From Pseudomonas donghuensis (lineage in GTDB: Bacteria > Pseudomonadota > Gammaproteobacteria > Pseudomonadales > Pseudomonadaceae): 41,506 nt of DNA. The stretch is taken from contig NZ_AJJP01000193.1 in NCBI RefSeq assembly GCF_000259195.1, forward strand, positions 1 through 41,506, read 5' to 3'. How positions within the stretch are numbered: position 1 is the first letter of the stretch; each line of letters opens with the position of its first letter. Positions 38,147-41,506 of this stretch are shown here, one piece after another. The notes under the pieces were generated by a model. The model was not told the DNA's origin, did no database searches, and saw nothing but the letters and a program-made list of their open reading frames with translations. A program made the position numbers and the translations under genes.

Positions 38147-39169
38147 ATGGCAGCTCTACAGGTATTTCTCGATAACGACTTCCTCGGCACCAGCCTGTGG
38201 TTCTGGCTGGCCTTTCTCGGCATCGTCCTGACCCTGCTGGTGCTGGACCTGGGCGTACTGCACCGCAAATTGCACGAAATCGAAATGCGCGAAAGCCTGC
38301 TGCTGTATGCCGGCTACTTCAGCGTTGGCGTGCTGTTCGGCGTATGGCTGTGGTTCGAGCTGGGCGCGCAGAAGGCCCTGGAATTCTATACCGGCTTTCT
38401 CATCGAGCAGTCGTTGTCGATGGACAACGTGTTCGTCATGGCAATGATCTTCAGCTTCTTCGCCATCCCCCGCCGCTACCAGCACCGGGTGCTGTTCTGG
38501 GGCATTCTCGGGGTAGTGGTGCTGCGGGCGATCATGATTGGCCTGGGCAGTGCGCTGGTGCAGGAGTTCGACTGGATCCTCTATGTGTTCGGTGCCTTCC
38601 TGCTGTGCACGGGAGTGAAAATGCTGTTCTCCGGCACAGAACTCCACCCGGACCTGGCGAACAATCCGGTGCTCAAATTCGTCCGCCGACACCTGCGGGT
38701 CACCGACGAGCTGCACGGCCCGCGTTTTTTCGTGCACATCACCCCGGCCGGGCAGAGCAAGGCGCTGCGCTATGCCACGCCGCTGTTCCTGGCCCTGGTA
38801 CTGATCGAGCTGGCCGACCTGGTGTTCGCCGTCGACAGCGTGCCGGCAATCTTTGCCATCACCCAGGACCCGTTCATTGTCTACACCTCGAACATCTTCG
38901 CCATTCTCGGGTTGCGGGCGCTGTACTTTGCCCTGGCGGCGCTGATGCACCGCTTTATTTACCTCAAGTACGCCTTGGCGCTGGTGCTGGTGTTCATCGG
39001 CGGCAAGATTTTCTACCACGGCCTGATCGGTGCCGTGCCGCCGATGCTGTCGCTGGGGGTGACCATTGCCCTGCTTAGCGCTGGGGTGTTGTGTTCACTG
39101 TACTCGATCCGTTCGCGGGGCAAGCCCGCCCCAGGAAAAGAGACGGGCTTGCGCGGCAAGCATCAGTGA
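38147..39169 (+). CDS. TerC/Alx-family integral membrane protein
   Basis: Integral membrane protein of 340 residues, about nine helices. The TerC motifs [11 protein letters not shown] (87-97, Glu87 and Asp93) and [20 protein letters not shown] (219-238, Glu221, Asp224 and Asp230) supply the acidic residues thought to bind metal ions. E. coli Alx, the closest family model, acts in manganese homeostasis; TerC in tellurite operons has a different context, and no ter genes are here. ATG38147 has AAGGAGG (38135-38141) just upstream; earlier in-frame starts lie in the structured leader. Its end overlaps the convergent dehydrogenase gene by 7 bases. Confidence 0.9.
   Translation: MAALQVFLDNDFLGTSLWFWLAFLGIVLTLLVLDLGVLHRKLHEIEMRESLLLYAGYFSVGVLFGVWLWFELGAQKALEFYTGFLIEQSLSMDNVFVMAMIFSFFAIPRRYQHRVLFWGILGVVVLRAIMIGLGSALVQEFDWILYVFGAFLLCTGVKMLFSGTELHPDLANNPVLKFVRRHLRVTDELHGPRFFVHITPAGQSKALRYATPLFLALVLIELADLVFAVDSVPAIFAITQDPFIVYTSNIFAILGLRALYFALAALMHRFIYLKYALALVLVFIGGKIFYHGLIGAVPPMLSLGVTIALLSAGVLCSLYSIRSRGKPAPGKETGLRGKHQ
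39120..39152. repeat. Inverted repeat inside the 3' end of the TerC-family gene
   Basis: GCAAGCCCG (39120-39128) and CGGGCTTGC (39144-39152) form a perfect 9-bp stem with a 15-base loop, inside the last codons of the gene and just outside the convergent gene. It resembles a REP stem captured in coding sequence and may reduce read-through between the convergent genes. Confidence 0.5.
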
Positions 39170-40392
39170 CCGCTACGGAGCAGTTCCCTGGGCACGTACT
39201 TGCCGATCTCGTACTTGCCGATCGCCGCGCGGTGCACTTCGTCCGGGCCGTCGGCCAGGCGCAGGGTGCGCTGCATGGCGTACATGTAGGCCAGCGGGAA
39301 ATCAGCCGAGACGCCGGCGCCGCCATGGATCTGGATTGCCCGGTCGATGACCTTGAGGGCCACGTTCGGTGCCACCACCTTGATCTGGGCGATTTCGCTG
39401 CGGGCGACCTTGTTGCCGACGGTGTCCATCATGTACGCGGCCTTGAGGGTCAGCAGCCGGGCCATGTCGATTTCCATCCGCGAGTCGGCAATCTTGTCGA
39501 CGTTGCCACCCAGGCGCGCCAACGGCCGGCCGAAGGCGGTACGTTCCACCGAGCGCTTGCACATCAGTTCCAGGGCACGTTCCGCCATGCCGATCGAGCG
39601 CATGCAGTGGTGGATGCGCCCCGGGCCAAGGCGCCCCTGGGCGATCTCGAAACCGCGGCCCTCGCCGAGCAGCACGTTCTCGTAAGGCACGCGCACGTTC
39701 TCGAACAGCACTTCGGCATGGCCATGGGGCGCGTCGTCGTAGCCGAACACCGGCAGCGGGCGCACGATCTTCACCCCGGGAGTGTCGGTGGGCACCAGGA
39801 TCATCGAATGCTGCTGGTGACGCGGGCCTTCCGGGTTGCTCAGGCCCATGAAGATCATGATCTTGCAGCGCGGATCGCAGGCCCCGGAAGTCCACCACTT
39901 ACGACCATTGATTACCCACTCGTCACCGTCGCGCACGGCGCGGGCGGCCATATTGGTAGCATCGGACGAAGCCACATCGGGTTCGGTCATGGCGAACGCC
40001 GAGCGGATATCACCACGCAGCAGCGGCTCAAGCCATTGGCGCTTCTGTGCTTCATTGGCGTAACGCACCAGCACTTCCATGTTGCCGGTGTCCGGCGCCG
40101 AGCAGTTGAACGGCTCGGGGCCGAGCAGCGAGCGGCCCATGATTTCCGCCAGGGGGGCATACTCGAGGTTGGTCAGGCCCGCGCCCAGCTCCGACTCGGG
40201 CAGAAACAGGTTCCACAAGCCCTCGGCCTTGGCCTTGGCCTTGAGCTCTTCCATGATCGCCGTCGGCTGCCAGCGATCGCCTTCGGCAACCTGGCGCTCG
40301 AACACCGCTTCGGCGGGATAGACATAGGCCTCCATGAACGCCGTGACACGTTCACGCAGCGCCTGGACCTTGGGTGAATAGGCGAAATCCAT
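39163..40392 (-). CDS. Acyl-CoA dehydrogenase family protein
   Basis: Flavoprotein of 409 residues that would oxidise an acyl-CoA to the 2-enoyl-CoA; chain length not determinable here. [16 protein letters not shown] is the FAD/substrate signature, and [20 protein letters not shown] and [15 protein letters not shown] follow as expected. The C-terminal [10 protein letters not shown] resembles the ACAD10/11-like branch; Asp stands where many relatives have the catalytic Glu of the YEGT motif, so the base may differ. ATG40392 has AAGG about 9 bases upstream. Divergent from a LysR gene, with a T-N11-A dyad 28 bases upstream. Control by that regulator is likely. Confidence 0.92.
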   Translation of the reverse strand: MDFAYSPKVQALRERVTAFMEAYVYPAEAVFERQVAEGDRWQPTAIMEELKAKAKAEGLWNLFLPESELGAGLTNLEYAPLAEIMGRSLLGPEPFNCSAPDTGNMEVLVRYANEAQKRQWLEPLLRGDIRSAFAMTEPDVASSDATNMAARAVRDGDEWVINGRKWWTSGACDPRCKIMIFMGLSNPEGPRHQQHSMILVPTDTPGVKIVRPLPVFGYDDAPHGHAEVLFENVRVPYENVLLGEGRGFEIAQGRLGPGRIHHCMRSIGMAERALELMCKRSVERTAFGRPLARLGGNVDKIADSRMEIDMARLLTLKAAYMMDTVGNKVARSEIAQIKVVAPNVALKVIDRAIQIHGGAGVSADFPLAYMYAMQRTLRLADGPDEVHRAAIGKYEIGKYVPRELLRSGH

Positions 40393-40419
40393 GGGCAGTA
40401 CCTTCAGTGGAAAAGGGAT

Positions 40420-40440
40420 CTGATATCGATCCTAGATCAG
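40420..40440. promoter_or_regulatory. T-N11-A dyad between the dehydrogenase and LysR genes
   Basis: CTGAT (40420-40424), 11 bases, ATCAG (40436-40440) is a perfect LysR-type T-N11-A inverted repeat. It lies 28 bases upstream of the dehydrogenase start and about 90 bases upstream of the LysR gene. Confidence 0.6.
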
Positions 40441-40482
40441 CAGGCAAAATCCACCTAGTCTATTCTCAGCGTGTATAAACAT

Positions 40483-40500
40483 TCATAACCTATATATGAT
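40483..40500 (+). promoter_or_regulatory. Candidate lysR promoter with overlapping dyad
   Basis: TATGAT (40495-40500) matches 5/6 of the -10 consensus, 30 bases before the LysR start codon; the -35 region is weak. TCATA (40483-40487) and TATGA (40495-40499) form an inverted repeat that overlaps the -10, which would suit autoregulation. Confidence 0.4.
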
Positions 40501-40530
40501 CCACGGATAACACCAATAAGAGCAGCGCCC

Positions 40531-41469
40531 ATGAACCTGAGCAAGGTCGACCTGAATCTGTTCATCGTCTTCGATGCCATCTACACCGAAGCCAACCTGA
40601 CCCGGGCCGGGCAGATCGTCGGCATTACCCAGCCGGCGGTGTCCAACGCCCTGGCGCGCCTGCGCGAAACCTTCAATGACCCGCTGTTCGTGCGCACCGC
40701 CCAGGGCATGGTGCCCACGCCGATGGCGCAAAACATCATCGGCCCGGTGCGCAATGCCCTCTCGCTGCTGCGCGTGTCGGTGCAGGAGAGCCGCATCTTC
40801 AACCCGCTGCAGGCCAACAAGACCTTTCGCATCAGCATGACCGACCTCACCGAGGCGGTGATCTTGCCACTGCTGTTCCAGCGCCTGCGCCGCCTGGCGC
40901 CGGCGGTGGCGATCGAAAGCTTTTTGTGCAAGCGCCGGGAAACCACCAAGGAACTGGCCGCCGGGCGCCTGGACTTTGCCGTCGATGCGCCGCTCAACAC
41001 CGACCCGCAGGTGCGCCACGTCAAACTGATGCAGGACCGTTACGTCTGCGCCATGCGCCAGGGCCATCCGCTGTTCAAGGACCCGCTCAGCCTGGACGAC
41101 TACCTGGGCATGACCCACATTCATATCTCCAGCCGGCGCAACGGCCTGGGTTATGTCGACCTGGCCCTGGGCAAGATGGGCGTGCAGCGCAAGATTGCCC
41201 TGCGCTCCCAGCATTACCTGATGGCTTCCCAGGTGCTGCAGCAGACCGACATGGTCATGACCGTTCCGGAGCGTTTCGCCCGTCGCCACCAGCTCAACCA
41301 TGTCAGCCTGCCGGTGGATGTACCGCCACTGGAAACCCATCTGTATTGGCACGAAAGCACCGACCAGGACCCGGCCAACCGCTGGATGCGCGAACAGATC
41401 ATCGAGCTGTGCCAGGGCGTGGTGGCGCAGGATGAGCGGGCGGCCAAGGTTGAGGTGCCGTTGCAGTGA
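40531..41469 (+). CDS. LysR-family transcriptional regulator
   Basis: DNA-binding regulator of 312 residues. The N-terminal winged helix (DLNLFIVFDAIYTEANLTRA, then GITQPAVSNALARLRETF, about 7-50) is the LysR HTH. It is followed by the linker helix and a periplasmic-binding-like effector domain (FRISMTDLTEAVILPLLFQRL onward). The start is preceded by AAGAG at a wide spacing. It is divergently placed to the acyl-CoA dehydrogenase gene, the usual arrangement of a LysR protein and its target. The effector is unknown; an acyl-CoA-related ligand would be a guess. Confidence 0.92.
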   Translation: MNLSKVDLNLFIVFDAIYTEANLTRAGQIVGITQPAVSNALARLRETFNDPLFVRTAQGMVPTPMAQNIIGPVRNALSLLRVSVQESRIFNPLQANKTFRISMTDLTEAVILPLLFQRLRRLAPAVAIESFLCKRRETTKELAAGRLDFAVDAPLNTDPQVRHVKLMQDRYVCAMRQGHPLFKDPLSLDDYLGMTHIHISSRRNGLGYVDLALGKMGVQRKIALRSQHYLMASQVLQQTDMVMTVPERFARRHQLNHVSLPVDVPPLETHLYWHESTDQDPANRWMREQIIELCQGVVAQDERAAKVEVPLQ

Positions 41470-41481
41470 ACACAGAGCCAT

Positions 41482-41506
41482 TGTGGGAGCAACTGTCTTG
41501 ATCAGG
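41482..41506. repeat. REP-like repeat at the right edge
   Basis: Begins TGTGGGAGCAACTGTC and is cut by the window end. All 25 bases are the exact reverse complement of 5-29, so the same repeat family flanks the 41-kb window in inverted orientation. Confidence 0.8.

Overview
The window is a stretch of chromosome from a fluorescent Pseudomonas, most likely of the P. putida group. Three things point there: the high-GC codon usage, a nuoA-N operon with a fused nuoCD gene lying next to isocitrate lyase, and scattered Pseudomonas-type REP sequences with the core TGTGGGAGC. I see no tRNA, rRNA, insertion sequence, integrase or CRISPR array. Most of the window is housekeeping DNA with a few accessory genes.

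Layout. Positions 1-900 hold a REP cluster and a secreted protein that looks like a piece of a secretin. Isocitrate lyase (aceA) follows, with a perfect 9-bp inverted repeat in its long leader and a strong terminator, then a YhhN-type membrane enzyme. From 3921 to 18886 runs the complete 13-gene operon for respiratory complex I (nuoA, B, CD, E-N), closed by a textbook terminator. All iron-sulphur ligands and the key proton-channel residues I looked for are present. After it come a TonB-dependent receptor, a convergent AI-2E/PerM family membrane protein, the tRNA-modifying U32 protein TrhP behind a perfect Anr/Fnr box, and a convergent PvdQ-type acylase. PvdQ is divergent from a minimal protein that is little more than a Fur-like DNA-binding domain.

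From 26570 to 29348 the content is poorly described: a 62-residue membrane protein, a small exported protein, and a three-gene cassette of a Mor-like (phage Mu middle-operon regulator) activator with two sister DUF2589-type proteins. This cassette is the best candidate for an undescribed system. On the minus strand follow a GNAT acetyltransferase, tamA and tamB. Exonuclease III (xthA) comes next, then a REPIN-like doublet, a PstS-like/OmpA fusion behind a candidate Pho box, a TerC/Alx family protein, an acyl-CoA dehydrogenase, and a divergent LysR regulator with dyad operators between the two. A REP sequence that is an exact inverted copy of the one at the left edge ends the window.

How it works together. 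AceA (glyoxylate shunt) and complex I are central carbon and energy functions. Several accessory genes carry recognisable control sites: RccR-like at aceA, Fur-like at nuo, Anr at trhP, Pho at the PstS-OmpA gene and T-N11-A at the LysR pair. The DNA therefore reads as separately regulated units rather than one island. All functional calls come from reading the sequence and from knowledge of the families; no search was run.
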